Positions 33,906-47,737 of a stretch of 64,000 nucleotides of DNA are shown in pieces. How positions within the stretch are numbered: position 1 is the first letter of the stretch; every line of letters starts with the position of its first letter. The translations under genes and the position numbers were made by a program. The notes below the pieces were generated by a model. The model worked only from the letters and a program-made list of their open reading frames with translations. It was not told the DNA's origin and made no database searches. This DNA is from Paguma larvata (taxonomy: Eukaryota; Chordata; Mammalia; Carnivora; Viverridae): assembly GCA_030068075.1 (NCBI GenBank), contig CM057843.1:15208001-15272000 (forward strand), read 5' to 3'.

Positions 33906-34129
33906 TTTTTTTTCAAATTTTTTTTGACATTCATTTATTTTTGAGAGACAGAGGCGGAGCACGAGTCAGGGAGGGCCAGAGAGAGAGGCAGACACAGAAT
34001 CTGAAGCAGGCTCCAGGCTCCGTGCCGTCAGCATAGAGCCCGATGTGGGGCTTGAACTCACGAACCGTGAGATCATCATGACCTGAGCCGAAGTTGGACG
34101 CTTAACCGACTGAGCCACCCAGGCGCCCC
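33906..34129 (-). mobile_element. SINEC_Fc-type SINE with perfect 15-bp target duplication
   Basis: TGATTTGGACCCTTT flanks it at 33891-33905 and 34130-34144. Confidence 0.95.
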
Positions 34130-34139
34130 TGATTTGGAC

Positions 34140-34265
34140 CCTTTATATACATTAATGCTCAATGCTTCCAGGTAGATACCATTATTATTCCTGTTTCTCA
34201 AATGATGAAACTGAAGCATAGAAGAAAATGCCGATCGCTGTGCAGAGCCCAGGATTTAAAAGCAG
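34140..34265 (-). mobile_element. MIR SINE fragment
   Basis: CTGTTTCTCAAATGATGAAAC and the following AAGCATAG are antisense MIR. Confidence 0.55.
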
Positions 34266-34269
34266 ACAG

Positions 34270-35254
34270 GTGGCCTCCAGAGCCACGCTTCTAGTGAGAA
34301 AATATTTACATTACAAAATAATGTAAAACATTAATTTTTTTTTTTAAAGCGTGAAACTCTATAGTGCTTTTGATAAGAGCTTGAAATTCCTATTTCTTCC
34401 TGAAACAAATCCCATAAGGGGCTTTAAATATTCCCTTTTGGTGGTGATGGAGGAGGGTGAGAGTTAAGTAATGACCTGCAGAGTATCGGGACAACCGAAT
34501 TATATATAGAATAAAATAATTGGTATGTAACCCTCCCACCCAGAGATAAGCTCGAAGAAGTGCTCAGAGTTAATATTATTGGTTTGCTCCCAGTAGGCAG
34601 AAAATCAAAACGAGAGAGGCGGTCACGAGCAGGAGGTTGCTCCATGGGCATGGGGTCAGACAAAGGAGTTAGGGGCTCATCCATTCGTTCCCAACACTTT
34701 GGGCCTGTTGCCATCGGTATACTGCGTCGGGTGCTTGGGATGCAGGGGAGGCTGAGATGACAGATGATGATTTAGGGGATCACGTGTGCGATGGGACGTG
34801 CCCAGGATGGCTGCTGACTTATCGGGGGCCTGGGATACTCGTGATCAGTAGCTGATGCTTCCTGTGCCCTTGACCACAGGTTGGGTCCTGTTGCCCTATT
34901 CCTCTGTGGCCCCTCTTTCTTGTTCCATGGAGTCGGAAAGTTTCTCTCTTTATGAATAAAGGAGGCAGACAGTCTGTAAGCTTCCTGCCAACCCTGACCG
35001 TATGTGCTTTTTCTGGCGTGTGTCACAGGGATCCTCATGCTCAGAGCACAGGCTCAGGCATATTCTGGAGCCAGTTAATGGTCCTGCCTTTTTACATTCA
35101 GTCTGCTCTCCAAGGTTCTTTTGGAAGCCTCATTATGTAGGTATCCGTGGCATCCTTCAAACCATGTGACAGCTGAGGTCAGAGGCACTCTCTGTCCTAA
35201 GAGGCTGTTTCTAAAATAATAGGTCTGAGATACGTATTAATAAACTGGATTCTG
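34270..35254. other. Intronic DNA, no feature seen
   Basis: No coding or recognised repeat signal. Confidence 0.35.
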
Positions 35255-35436
35255 GAGCACCTGGGTGGCTCAGTCCATGAGGCATCCGACTCTTGGTTTT
35301 GGCTCAGGTCATGATCTCATGGTCCGTGGTTCGAGTCCCTTGTCCAGCTCTTTGCTGTCAGTGCGGAGCCTGCTTGGGATTCTCTCTCTCTCTCACCATT
35401 GCAAAATAAATGAATAAAGTTTAAAAAAAACAAACA
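35255..35436 (+). mobile_element. SINEC_Fc-type SINE, shortened CT region
   Basis: Sense: GGAGCACCTGGGTGGCTCAG to AATAAAGTTTAAAAAAAA. Confidence 0.9.
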
Positions 35437-35444
35437 CCTGTATT

Positions 35445-36333
35445 ATTTTATCACTCTGTCTTTCCAGTTCTGCCATCTTGGGACTCTGCCCTTTCCTAAA
35501 AGGGGTATCTTGAGGAGGAAGTATGGCTGCTGTGCGGGCAGCAAAGACTCAGGTGACTCGGGGATTTTCCTCTCATCCCTGCAACCTCATTTTAATTCCT
35601 GAAGCAATACGTTTCTCTTCTCTTCACATGAGGCTCGTCAGCCCTATCAGCATCAGCAGTTTTAAAAGATAGAATCAAGAGGGCGGGATGGACCGCCAAC
35701 AACATGGCGACTGGGTGTTCCTTATTGTGTGGAAGTAGCCGTGAGGTTGGGGGCGGTCTCTCCGACCAGTCGGCAATAGAGACCAGTCCCTTGGGGAGGG
35801 AGAGGTCTGGGAGCATGGTTGTCCGCTTGAGGCGTTTGGCTTAGATAAGAAAGGCACATGAAATATCTGTTGTATCCATCTGCTCAGAATGTTCTCCAGA
35901 GGGTAAAAAGACCTGTACCCAAATGTGTGTGGCACAGATCAGCGAGTTTCCTGAGAGCCTTCTCAGGGGGCTTCAGGGAAAATGTTGGATGATTTCAGAG
36001 GAGCGTGAGCAAGTGTGTCTGGCTAAGAGAGGTTGGGGAAGGCTTTATTCATTCAGTCAGCATGCTCTAAGCCCTTTTAAGGAGCCCCTGGCTGATGGAA
36101 GCAGTGAAATCTGAAGCGGGGCCTGAAGGCTGAGCAGATTTTTGAGAAGGAATATTTGGGAAGTTAGTGACATAAACGGCTTAGAACTGAGGAGACGTAC
36201 TGCTTCCTCTGAGACAGGAAGAGAGGAAGTCCATTGACTTACGAAGCTTCTGATCTGTTCGGCACGTGCTGATAATCACACCCAAAGTTCTTTCCCAGAT
36301 CTAATTCTCAAGCTTGGTATATTTCTCGGTTTC
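35445..36333. other. Intronic DNA, no feature seen
   Basis: No coding frame or repeat I can name. Confidence 0.35.
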
Positions 36334-36351
36334 CTACCGTGTCTCTTTCTT

Positions 36352-36567
36352 TTTGCAAAATTTTTTTTTACCGTTTTTATTTATTTTTGAGAGACAGAGA
36401 GTGAGCAAGGGAGAGGCAGAGAGAGAGAAAGAGAGACAGATTCCAAAGCAGGCTCCAGGCTCTGAGCCGTCAGCACAGAGCCCGACGCGGGGCTTGAACT
36501 CAAGAGCCGTGAGATCACGACCTGAGCCGAAGTCGGCCGCTTAACCGCCTGAGCCACCCAGGCGCCC
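36352..36567 (-). mobile_element. SINEC_Fc-type SINE
   Basis: CTACCGTGTCTCTTTCTT at 36334-36351 is matched with one change at 36568-36585. Confidence 0.94.
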
Positions 36568-36589
36568 CTACTGTGTCTCTTTCTTAATG

Positions 36590-38009
<1,420 letters not shown>

Positions 38010-38203
38010 TAACTTTTTCCTCCAGAATCCAGAGCAGATCCTTAAACTGCTTGTCACCCTACTTTTGGTTGAAAGTATTTAATTGCTTTTGGCAATTAGT
38101 TATTTTGTCTTCTGCTCTTGAGAACACTGGAGTGGGGCTGAAAATGGGGTGGTCCTTGGTCTCTGAAACTGGCCATCACATTCCACGTCTTTCCCTTGAG
38201 TAG

Positions 38204-38299
38204 GATTTCCATTTTCTAAACCTGAGATCATCTCCCAGTTGGAACGAGCAGTAAACCCATGGATGCAGGAGGGAGAAGTGCTAAGAAGCAGCCGCACAC
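38204..38299 (+). CDS. KRAB-B exon of unnamed KRAB zinc-finger gene
   Basis: This 96-bp exon, the standard length for KRAB-B, has an acceptor AG at 38202-38203 and a donor GT at 38300-38301 in GTAAGT. It reads GFPFSKPEIISQLERAVNPW and ends in a split codon that continues into the terminal exon. Phase is 1 at both ends. Only 295 bp separates it from KRAB-A, while the terminal exon is 2.85 kb away. Confidence 0.92.
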
Positions 38300-38901
38300 G
38301 TAAGTGGGAACAAGGCAGGCAACAGCGTTTGCAATATGAGTTAGGGATTCTTCCCCAAATCCTCCAGGCCTGTAGAAAATGTTGAGGCCTCCGCAAGTCT
38401 CATCTTCATTTGCACATAATCAGAGTCTTGTTAGCCCAACTCTACTTTTTCCCAGACTCAAGGAAGGGTTTACTTCCTCCTTAAAGTTATAACCCTGACA
38501 CTTGATCCGGGGAATCACTGTTGTGCCTCACTCCAGCACTGTATGAGGTCGTTCCCTGTCTAGTTGCTGGAGTCTCTCCTTCATTTACTTTGTCTTCATT
38601 GCACCTCGTTTTTTTCTCCCTAAAAAGTACGAAGAGAATGAAGGAATTTGAATGTAAGTGTAAGGAATGTGAGCCTACATCCAATTTTAAGGTTGTAAAA
38701 TTGATAGAATTTGCTGAGTATATGTGGGAGGTGCAGGAGAAACAAAGATGATTTCCAGGTTTCTGGCTTGGTGGTGTAGGTGGATGGAAGTTCTTTTCCC
38801 TGAGATAGAAAACACAGGAGAAATGGCAAGTTTGGGGGTAGGGGTGGAAGATGAGTTCTGTTTATTCTAAGTCGTTTGAAGAGTCGATAGTAGGTCTAAA
38901 C

Positions 38902-39086
38902 CAGTGGTTGTCAGAGAGGGGCAGTTTTGCCCCCAGGAGACATGTCTGAAGACTGGGAGGGTGCTATGGGCATCTAGTGAGTAGAGGCCAAAGATTCTGC
39001 AAAATATCCTATATTGCACAAGACAACCCCTCACACAAAGACTTGTCTTGCCCAAATGCCAGGAGTGCTGCAGCTGAGAAACTCTG
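38902..39086 (+). mobile_element. MER20 hAT transposon
   Basis: Starts CAGTGGTTGTCAGAGAGGGG and ends GAGAAACTCTG. The 8-bp flanks GTCTAAAC (38894-38901) and GTCTAAAT (39087-39094) fit a hAT target duplication. Confidence 0.82.
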
Positions 39087-39094
39087 GTCTAAAT

Positions 39095-40430
39095 AGGGGT
39101 GTCTGGACAGTAAATAAATATAAGAAAGAGATGTCAAATGGATTTTGGTGAAGGAAAGAGATCATAACTGGTGGTACAGATTTGAGAATCATATGAGAAT
39201 AATAAATGGTAATTGAAATCATGGGAGTGGATGAAATAGAGAAATAGAGCGTGAAAAAAGTTGCAAGAGAACCTATTAGCCCAATGAATATACACATTTA
39301 AGTATCTGCAATCTGTCTGTCTACATCTATGTATATCTATATCACTTGTGTAATTTTTCAAAAACAAATATGGGAAAAATTGTATCAAAATAATAAAATG
39401 GTAATGATTTTTAATAATGGGTGATGGCAGTAGAGATACGTCATACAAATTTTACCAATATAGATGAAGGAAAGAGAATCCAAAAAGGATACTAAGACAG
39501 AGTGGCCAGAGTAGGAGGAAACCAGGTCAGATTTTGTCGTTGAAACCAACAGAAAAGAGCATTTCAAGGAGAGGAGGTACTCATAGCATTATGAGATCGA
39601 GAGAAGAGTGTCCATTGGACTTAATAGGTCATTCCTTCTTTTCGGCTAACCTTGGTAGTGGATTAGTCCCCCTGCTACTGTTTTTGTCCCCTGCCTAACT
39701 TCCATTGCCTTCTTTTAACTTTCATTTTCCTACATTGTATAAGCCACATACGAGATTACTTTGAAAATAGTCCAGCTTGCAAAACATGTGTGCTCTGTTT
39801 GTCTTACCCTTAATAAGGTTGAACGAGTACTTACAAGATTCTCAATTACAAAGTCCCAACTTTACAACACTTAAAATGTATGTCATGTGTGGTTTATCCA
39901 TACAGAAGCTGAATTAGTACGAGTAGTAAGCCTAATCCCCTATCCTCCTAAAATTTCTGCTTTCTCCTGAACTTTGACCCTTTTTGTCTTTGATGATGTG
40001 TGTGTGTATATTTTTGGAGGCCCAGAGAGAAGGAAAAAAGTGAAAGTTGAAGGAAATCTCTGGCAAATGGTAACACTCATGGTAGCAAAGGACGATATGG
40101 GAAATGATCTTACTGAATCTGATAGCAAGCTCAGACATAATCAAGGAGGGTTACTGCGGAACTGGGCCAGTGGGAACAGAAGATGTAGGCACTGAAGAAC
40201 GACCCTCATTGTAGTGAACTACAGATGAGGGACCTGGGGATGGCTGGTGGTGATACTAGCAAAAGCAAGAGAAGATTCTAGCGGTTCAGAGTCTAGAGGC
40301 AGCTATCATTCCTACACTGATCATTTCCCAGTTGGAATCTCCCTAACACATTATTTTATATGTGTTATAATAAATATGTAAATAATATGTAAATAAATAT
40401 GTAAATAATAAAAATGTGTGTTTATAGCTT
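39095..40430. other. Intron between KRAB-B and the finger exon
   Basis: Unremarkable AT-rich DNA; no coding signal. Confidence 0.35.
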
Positions 40431-40552
40431 CATCTTTCTTGAAATTATTTGATTAATACCTATCTTTCCCAATAGACTATAATTCTTAAAAGAGCTGATA
40501 CTATGTCTTTGTCACTGAATCCTAGCTCATAATAGGTATTCAATAAATTGTT
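40430..40552 (+). mobile_element. L2 3' end
   Basis: CTCATAATAGGTATTCAATAAA and the preceding ATCCTAG are typical of L2 ends. Confidence 0.55.
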
Positions 40553-40570
40553 TTATTTATTTATTTATTT

Positions 40571-40793
40571 TATAAATTTTTTAAAATGTTTTTATTTATT
40601 TTTGAGAGCAGGAGAGTCAAAGCATGAGTGGGGGAGGGTCAGAGAGAGAGAGAGGGAGACACAGAATCCGAAGCAGGCTCCAGGCTCTGAGCTGTTAGCA
40701 CAGAGCCCGACGCGGGGCTTGAACTCACAGACTATGAGATCATGACCTGAGCTGAAGTCGGACACTTAACTGACTGAGCCACGCAGACGCCCC
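40571..40793 (-). mobile_element. SINEC_Fc-type SINE inserted in another SINE's tail
   Basis: TATTTTATAAATTTT occurs on both sides (about 40566 and 40794). Confidence 0.92.
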
Positions 40794-40807
40794 TATTTTA
40801 TAAATTT

Positions 40808-41020
40808 TTAAAAAAGTATGTTTATTTTTGAAAGAGAGAGAGAGAGACAGCATGAGCGGGAGAGGGACAGAGAGAGAGAGAGGGAGACATAGAATCTGAA
40901 GTAGGCTCCAGGCTCTGAGCTGTCAGCATAGAGCCTGACACGGGACTCGAAGTCACAAACTGCGAGATCATGGCCTGATCCAAAGTCGGACGCTTAACCG
41001 ACTGAGCCATCCGAGTGCCC
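40808..41020 (-). mobile_element. SINEC_Fc-type SINE
   Basis: Antisense, head ending CATCCGAGTGCCC, about 130 bp upstream of the finger exon. Confidence 0.92.
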
Positions 41021-41149
41021 TCCATAAATTATTTTTTGACTACTTGACTTATATTTGTGACCAGTGGTATTTATGCAATTATTATCTCATTCCTGCTGTA
41101 GCCATTTCCTTCTTCTAGTACAGGGAACGTTTTTACTTTTCCCCTGCAG

Positions 41150-42771
41150 ATTTGGAGACCAGAAAATTAAACCCAAAGAATGTATTTTCTGAAGAAGAAT
41201 CATACCGAGGGATAAGTATGGAGAGAAACACAGAGGCTGATGCAAGTTTGAAAGAAGCCTGGGGATATACAGAGATCAAAGAGGATGTTCAAGATAGACT
41301 CTGGAAAGAAGCAAAGGTTATCCGCAAGAAAAGAACTTCTCTAGCTGAGAGTAAGCCCAAATGTATAGAATCAGGCAGACATGTTAGTCTGGAGTCAGAC
41401 TTTGTTATACAATCAAGACATCCTGAAGAAGAGAGACCATATGCCTGTGATGCTCAGGAAAAGAGCTTTAAACAGAATTCAAAATTAGTCAGAGATCAGA
41501 AAGATAGCACAAATGAAAAAGCTCTTCAGTGTAATGAATGTGGTAAAATATTCAGTGATTGCTCCGTATATGTTCAACATTGTGTAACTCATATTGGACA
41601 AAAACATTTGGAATATAATCAGTGTGGGAAGACCGTTGGCCATGGCATACACCACACCGAACATCAGAAAACTAAGATTGGAGAGAAGTCTTATGAAGAT
41701 AGGAAAGGCTATAACTGGGACTCATACCTTGCCAAACATGGTCATAGTGTTCATGGCGGGAAGGAATATAATGTCCATGAAAGAGCCTTTATTCAGAATA
41801 CACCATTTATTCAGCATCAGAGAATCCAACATGGAGAGAAACCTTATGAATGTAATGAATGTAGAAAAACTTTTGGTAATTATTCAGCCCTGACAGTACA
41901 TCAGAGAATTCATACTGGAGAGAAACTGTATGAATGCAACGAATGTGGGAAAGCCTTTAACCACAGTGCCTCTCTTCTTCAACACCAGAGAATCCATACT
42001 GGAGAGAAGCCCCACGAATGTAACAAATGCGGGAAGGCTTTTATTCAGATAACGCACTTTATTCAACATCAGCGAATTCATACTGGAGAGAAACCTTATG
42101 AATGTAACGAATGCGGTAAAGCCTTCAGTCACAATTCGTCCCGTATTGAACATCAGTTTATTCATACTGGAGAGAAGCCCTATGAATGCAGCAAAAGTGG
42201 GAAAGCCTTTAGTCACAGCTCGTCTCTTGTTGTCCATCAGTTCATTCACACTGGAGAGAAGCCCTATGAATGTAGCGAATGTGGCAAGGTCTTTAGTCAG
42301 AGCTCGCACCTCTATCAACATCAGAGAACTCACACTGGGGAGAAACCTTACACCTGTGACGTCTGTGGGAAAGCCTTCAGCGATCGATCTGCCCTGATTC
42401 GCCATCAGAGGACTCATACTGGAGAAAAACCCTACAAGTGTAGAGAATGTGGAAGAGCTTTCAGTCAGAGCTCAACTCTCATAAAACATACAAAAACCCA
42501 TACCGGAGAGAAACCTTACACCTGTAGAGCTTGTGGGAAGGCGTTCAGCCAGAGTTCATCTCTTACTCAGCACCAGAAGATTCATACTAGAGAGAAACCG
42601 TTTGATTGTCCTGAGTGTGGGAAAGCCTTCAGTAGAAGTGCCCATCTTACTCAACACCAGAGGATTCACACTGGAGAGAAGCCCTGTGAGTGTAATGAAT
42701 GTGGGAGAGCTTTCAGGTGTAGTTCAGCCCTCATGAGGCATCAGAGACTTCATAGTGGAGAACCACTCTGA
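41150..42771 (+). CDS. Terminal exon of unnamed KRAB zinc-finger gene: eleven good fingers plus decayed ones
   Basis: The acceptor AG is at 41148-41149 and the stop TGA at 42769-42771. The three recognised coding exons together are in frame for 617 residues. After a spacer there is a degenerate finger, one good finger (about 41529-41597), then three clearly decayed units up to about 41840, and a tandem array of eleven fingers to 42757 ending [14 protein letters not shown]. In the array, finger 6 (counting the isolated finger as 1) reads CSKSGKAF: the second zinc Cys is Ser (AGT at 42196-42198). Finger 5 has Arg in place of the core Leu. The last finger has PCEC for PYEC. The remaining fingers look functional. 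The style recalls the ZNF3 and ZNF79 group, but I cannot assign an orthologue, and it is not one of the human 17p zinc-finger genes ZNF287 or ZNF624 as I remember them. Confidence 0.93.
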
Positions 42772-43795
42772 ATGTGTGGTCATTCAGACTCTTCACTCTG
42801 TTAAATACCAAAGAATCACATTTTTGTGGGTTATTATAGTTGTGATCCTTTTATTTTTTTCCCCGAGCGCTGAAAATGCTCTCCTCCTGTTTCCTCCTGC
42901 ACAGAATTAGCTGCCAGAATACCACAAATCCACAGGAAGAAACACCGATCTGAAACCTGGAATAGCCCAAGAGCCTCCAACCATCAGACTTTCTACGTGT
43001 TTGTGTATGTGTGTATTTTCGTCTGTACCTGAACATGACTAATGTCCCAGGAAGTGATTTTTTTTTTCCCCTGGCTCCAGGGATGGACTGTTCCAACACA
43101 CAAAGGGAATTCCAGTTCAAAATTGAACTCATTGTGCCTCCTTATACCGACTGGAATACTGCTGAGTCCAAGTTAAATAGACTCATGGTTGATCGTATAT
43201 TCACCCACCTTTCTTTGAATCTTTGCCTTAATATGCAAGTATTCCTTCCCCTAGCAATACTGTCCTCACTGAAAGGGCCCCTTTGAACTCTCCCTTCTCA
43301 TAGACTTTCCTATCCTTCTACTTAAAGTGCTTATAAAGTGTTAGCTACAGCTTGAAGTTCAACGGGGCTTGGGTTTCAGAGCTGAAAAGCACAACTGAAG
43401 ATAGGAAAAAAGGATTTTTGTTCAGAAAATTGTAAGACAAAATACTCTTGACAGAATGGTGATATCCGGAAATAATGATTGAAATACATGAAATTTTTAG
43501 TAACTGTTAGAAATTCAAGGTGAGGAAAAAAAAAGTCCTCCATAGGAGTGTCTATTATTAGAAACGGACCTCTTAAAATAGGTTCGTTAACATCTTAGGT
43601 AGCAAGGTCCTCTCAAAAGCTTTTCCTCCCTGGAGCCAGTAGTTTGGGTTGTGGAGAAACATTTACCCTTCCTCCAGGGGCCTTGTCTGCGGTAACCTGG
43701 TTTAGGACAAGTTTATATTGTTAAAACGAATTTACGTGGTTAAAGCTGCTTATGGTTGACTTGCCTGTGTTAAATAAAGGGAAAATTAATATACA
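42772..43795 (+). other. 3' UTR of unnamed KRAB zinc-finger gene
   Basis: About 1 kb of SINE-free sequence follows the stop codon and reaches a canonical AATAAA at 43773-43778, so cleavage is expected near 43795. Confidence 0.55.
43773..43778 (+). terminator. Polyadenylation signal of unnamed KRAB zinc-finger gene
   Basis: AATAAA lies about 1.0 kb after the stop, the first canonical signal on this strand downstream of the coding exon. T- and GT-rich sequence follows within about 60-80 bases. Confidence 0.55.
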
Positions 43796-43799
43796 TGTT

Positions 43800-44250
43800 A
43801 CATTTCAAACTCCTCCAACAAGCTTGGATGGTTTTCACTGTTGTAATGAGCTCATTGTCTGGCAACCCCAGGCTTGATCTGAGGATGGCAGGACCGGATC
43901 TGTGTTGATTAAAGCAGGACTTTCTGCCTTTTCTGAGGAGGCATTACTAGTTTTTGGGGTTGTTGTTTTTTTAATCAAGAGGTAGTTATCACATTATCAC
44001 CCTTTTTAATTCGCAAGTTTGTCTCTTTTAGGACCCAACCTAAAGTGGCACCTTTTCCGTGACCACAGCACTTGAAAATAATCTCCTCCTCTGAAAACCT
44101 GTGCCACTCACTATATCCCTCATATGGACCTATAAAATCCATTTTTAGTTCAATCTTCATATCAGGCTTTCTCTCCAGCTTTAATACAGTTCTCCCCAGG
44201 AGGAAAGTAACTATCATATTAGGTCTTTTATTGTTGACTTTAAACACATT
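43800..44250. other. 3' flank of the plus-strand gene
   Basis: No feature seen apart from a T-rich run near 43960. Confidence 0.35.
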
Positions 44251-44436
44251 TTTTTTCCAAGTTTTAATTTTAGAGCATGAGAGCATAAGAATGGGCCAGA
44301 GGGCCAGAGAATCTTACGCAGGCTTCAAGCTCAGCACAGAGCCCAACACAGGGCTTGGTCCCACAACCCTGGAGTCATGACTTGAGTCAAAATCAAGAGT
44401 AGGGTGCTCAACCAACCGAGGCACCCAGGTGCCTCC
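44251..44436 (-). mobile_element. Diverged SINE
   Basis: Antisense; internal CAGCACAGAGCCCAACACAG and an altered head GGCACCCAGGTGCC. Confidence 0.8.
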
Positions 44437-44461
44437 ACATGGTTTTAAAAATTCATATGCT

Positions 44462-44687
44462 GGGGTGCCTGGGCGGCTCAGTTGGTTAACCATCCAACTC
44501 TTGATTTTGGCTCAGGTCATGATCTCACGGTTTGAGAGTTTGAGCCCCCTGTCAGGCTCTGTGCTGATAGCTCAGAGCCTGGAACCTGCTTCAGATTCTG
44601 TGTCTCCCTCTCTTTCTGCCCGTCCCCCACACGTACCCTGTCTATCTGTCTCAAAAATAAATAAACATTAAAAATTAAAAAAAAAAT
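44462..44687 (+). mobile_element. SINEC_Fc-type SINE
   Basis: Sense: GGGGTGCCTGGGCGGCTCAG to an A tail. Confidence 0.93.
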
Positions 44688-44817
44688 CTATTCCTTTCCT
44701 TTTATAAGCACGCGGTAAGGCAGAAGTCAACGACCAAACCGCCATTTGTTTTTCGTTTATATTTTAGCTTTCCCCAAACCCCTTTCAGAAGATTTCCCTG
44801 GCAATAGCTAATACTTG

Positions 44818-44990
44818 AGATTTTTTATATGCTAGGCATCAACTCACTCATTTCTCCCAACCGTGCTCTTAGATCGGTACTCTTATCCCTGTTTTCTAGA
44901 TGAGACAACCACGGCTCAGAAAACGAAAGACACTGGCCTACTTCAGAAGCAGCGTGGAGCTGAGATTTAGTCCCGCTCAAGAGTCCTTGT
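44818..44990 (-). mobile_element. MIR SINE fragment
   Basis: TTTTCTAGATGAGACAACCAC and GAGCTGAGATTTAGTCCC are antisense MIR. Confidence 0.6.
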
Positions 44991-45609
44991 TCTTACCCTT
45001 TTTGCTCTACTGCCTCTTTGCACATGTGGTATGTACGTGCGACCCTGAGACGTGTTGAGGAAGGCTGCTGGGCATGCCCGTCACCCAGGGCGTGTGGTAG
45101 CTTAGCGGAACTGCTTGCTAGGTAAGGATGGTGGACATGTAGGTGACTGGGTGGGACTACAGAGCGCAGAACTTGCTTTTCTGCGTGTTACACATCCTGG
45201 TGGCCTCAGGGAGGACCATATACCAAGAGGAGAGAGCTTCTATTTTGACTTCGAGGCCAAGCTCTGAGTTAGAGTGCTCTTCACATTAAGACATCATCCA
45301 AAGGGAGCCCCATTAGATGGGACAGTCTTGTCTGGGATTTGTTCCTATCTAGGCTCCAAAGGAGAGAGTTCTGGACCAAAGTGCCCTGTCTGATATAATC
45401 CAGGTTACGATGCCTACTTAGGCAACTGCTGTAAGGGTAACTAGGTATTAGAAAGCATAGTGGAAAGTCAGAGAGTGGTTTTCCTTGGATAGAACAGCCC
45501 AGATTTACTTAACTAGCCCTTTTTAGGGAGGCCAGCATTTTTGACAGCTCCTGTGTGGTCCTTATGATTCATGACTTGACAAGGCCAGGGGCCTGTTAGG
45601 AGTAGAGGC
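44991..45609. other. No feature seen
   Basis: Unassigned sequence without coding or repeat signal. Confidence 0.35.
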
Positions 45610-45719
45610 AGGGGGCTGGGCGGCTTAGTTGCTTAAGCATTGGGCCCTTGATCTCCGCTCAGATCTTGAGCTCAGTGTTGTGAGTGCAAGCCCTGCATTT
45701 AAAAAAAAAAAAAAAAAAA
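45610..45719 (+). mobile_element. Short carnivore tRNA-derived SINE
   Basis: GGGGGCTGGGCGGCTTAG head, GTGAGTGCAAGCCCTGC region and an 18-base A tail. Confidence 0.78.
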
Positions 45720-47515
45720 GACTAGAGGGTGGGTGGCCGATTGCTCTTTCTGAAGAGGGCCTTCTGAACCATGCCCCCGTCCCTCCCTTGAACTTGAAGA
45801 TTGACCTAGTAATAACCACACATGAGAAGGGACTCAGAGGCATCTCTGTGGTGTGAATTCAAGAGGCCAGAGAAGAGTTCGAAGAAATTAGGAAAAGAAA
45901 GCAGAAATCCTTGAGATTTGTTTCCTTCAATTTCTCGTCATTTTAAGAGAGAAGCCTCTGCTTCCTGTGACGCTTCGAAATTATTCCTAATCCGGTGTTG
46001 TGTGGATTTATGTCATTATCCCCTGCTTATGGGGGGGGGGAGGGTCTCTAACAGAGGAGGAAAAGGCTTGAAAATCACAGATGAGTCAGGGGAGCCCTTT
46101 CTTCCAAAGCTGATCCAAGTCGCGGGCAGTGTCCTTTAATGCTTTGGTTCGCTCCCTCGTCGTGAGCACACTTGCCTCCCCCCTCACGAAAGGCTCTTTG
46201 CTTTCTGCGTTGGCTCAAAAGTTGTCCAGCTTCTCAGCTATTTGGGGAAGGATATTTTTTGTGTCCCTATAGCCCACTTTCCTCCTGGGCCCCGAAAAGG
46301 AGTTGCCGGTGGTTATTTTTCCCTTTTAAAATGTGTCCTCAGGTTTTCTGTCTCAGGAATGCTCACATGCACTTGGTTTACTGGCGTCTTGTTCCTGGCT
46401 CTGGACGAACCCAGCCTTTCTCGCTGGAATCTCCCATTCACGCATCAGGTGGAGGCGTGGCACCCTTTTGCCCTTACGACAGCCCCGCCCTCCCTGTTTA
46501 GGCGATAAAGACAGAAATGAGTCACCTGTCTCCTGCCTCCCCTGTTTTGGCGCAGTATCTCTTTGACATGGACTTGACCCGCATAGGGGGCAGGTGCTGA
46601 GGGACCTCGGGAGTTGTCATGGAGACCAAAACAGGACTAGGAGGGTAGGAGCAGGGCGAGGAAACGCTACAGCCGCTGATCGGCTAGGGAGCCCCACAGT
46701 TGCTTCCCAGGTAAATGTCCCCCCATTGCTCAAAAACCAAGGGATGGGAAAGGAGGGTGGAACATGGTTCCCCTTCCTCCAGGGGAGGACCCTGTAACAG
46801 GCCGGTGGGGTGGGAGCACTCGACGGTGGCCACTTTGGGTCCAGAACTCTTCAAAGAACAAGCCCCGGGTTGGGAGGGATCCTCACAACACGGGGGAAGG
46901 GAACAACACCCCAGAAGGGGCCTAGGCTGTGTCCCACCCCCTGGCAGCCTGGCTCCTTCCTACTGCACACCTTGATAGCTTGGGGTAGGGGGTATTTGGG
47001 GACTGGGCTAAACCTAGCCCTCTGCAAACCCAGGTATCTGCCTCCTGCCTCAGTTTCCTTCCCCCCAATGATTAGCCAGGTTGGATCGCCAGGCCCAACC
47101 CAAAGTGAGTAGTTTGCATAGCATACTGTATTTTAGCCCTTGTGTGGACTGCAGGCCTTCAGAGACTGCAGGGATCCCTGTGGGCTGGCCCTAGCCAAGA
47201 GGACCCTTTCTAGGCCACAGAAATCAACCCAAGACTTTTCTGGACCATAGAAATCAACCCAGAATGATGAGCATTGAGGCTATCAATGACTTGTCTCCTG
47301 AAGGCAATCAACCCCCAAGACAAACAGCCCCTGCACCCCACAATCATGCTGGGGCGGCACAGTAACCCGAAGGTCTATCTACCAAGAATGCCATCTTGGC
47401 CTTAAGCCCACAGGTGCCTCACTCGGGGACAGGTAGGGTCTGGTCTGTAACTTTACAAAACCATATAGAATAGTTTGTATTGAGTAACGCTTTGACAAAT
47501 GGCCCTCATTTTTTT
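45720..47515. other. Unassigned, moderately GC-rich stretch
   Basis: Open frames here lack recognisable domains or splice structure. A 28-bp imperfect direct repeat lies at 47210-47266. Confidence 0.35.
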
Positions 47516-47520
47516 CCCTT

Positions 47521-47737
47521 CCTTTTTTTTTTTAAAGTTTATTTTTGAGAGAGAGAGAGAGAGAAAGAATGTGAGTGGGGAAGGACAGAGGGAGAGGGAG
47601 AGAGAGAATCCCGACAGGCTTGGCACGGACAGCACATAGCCTGATGTGGGGCTTGAACTCACGAACCCTGAGATCATGACCTGAGGAGCCGAGATCAAGA
47701 GTCAGAGGCTTAACCCACTGAGCCACCCGGGCACCCC
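47521..47737 (-). mobile_element. SINEC_Fc-type SINE
   Basis: Antisense; head CACCCGGGCACCCC. Confidence 0.92.

Noticed and set aside
41884..42417. 177-residue antisense frame in the finger exon
   Set aside because: Shadow of the tandem finger repeats; such frames recur opposite any C2H2 array.
45720..47110. Coding gene in the GC-richer stretch
   Set aside because: Overlapping short frames have no domain, no consistent splice sites and no codon pattern suggesting selection.
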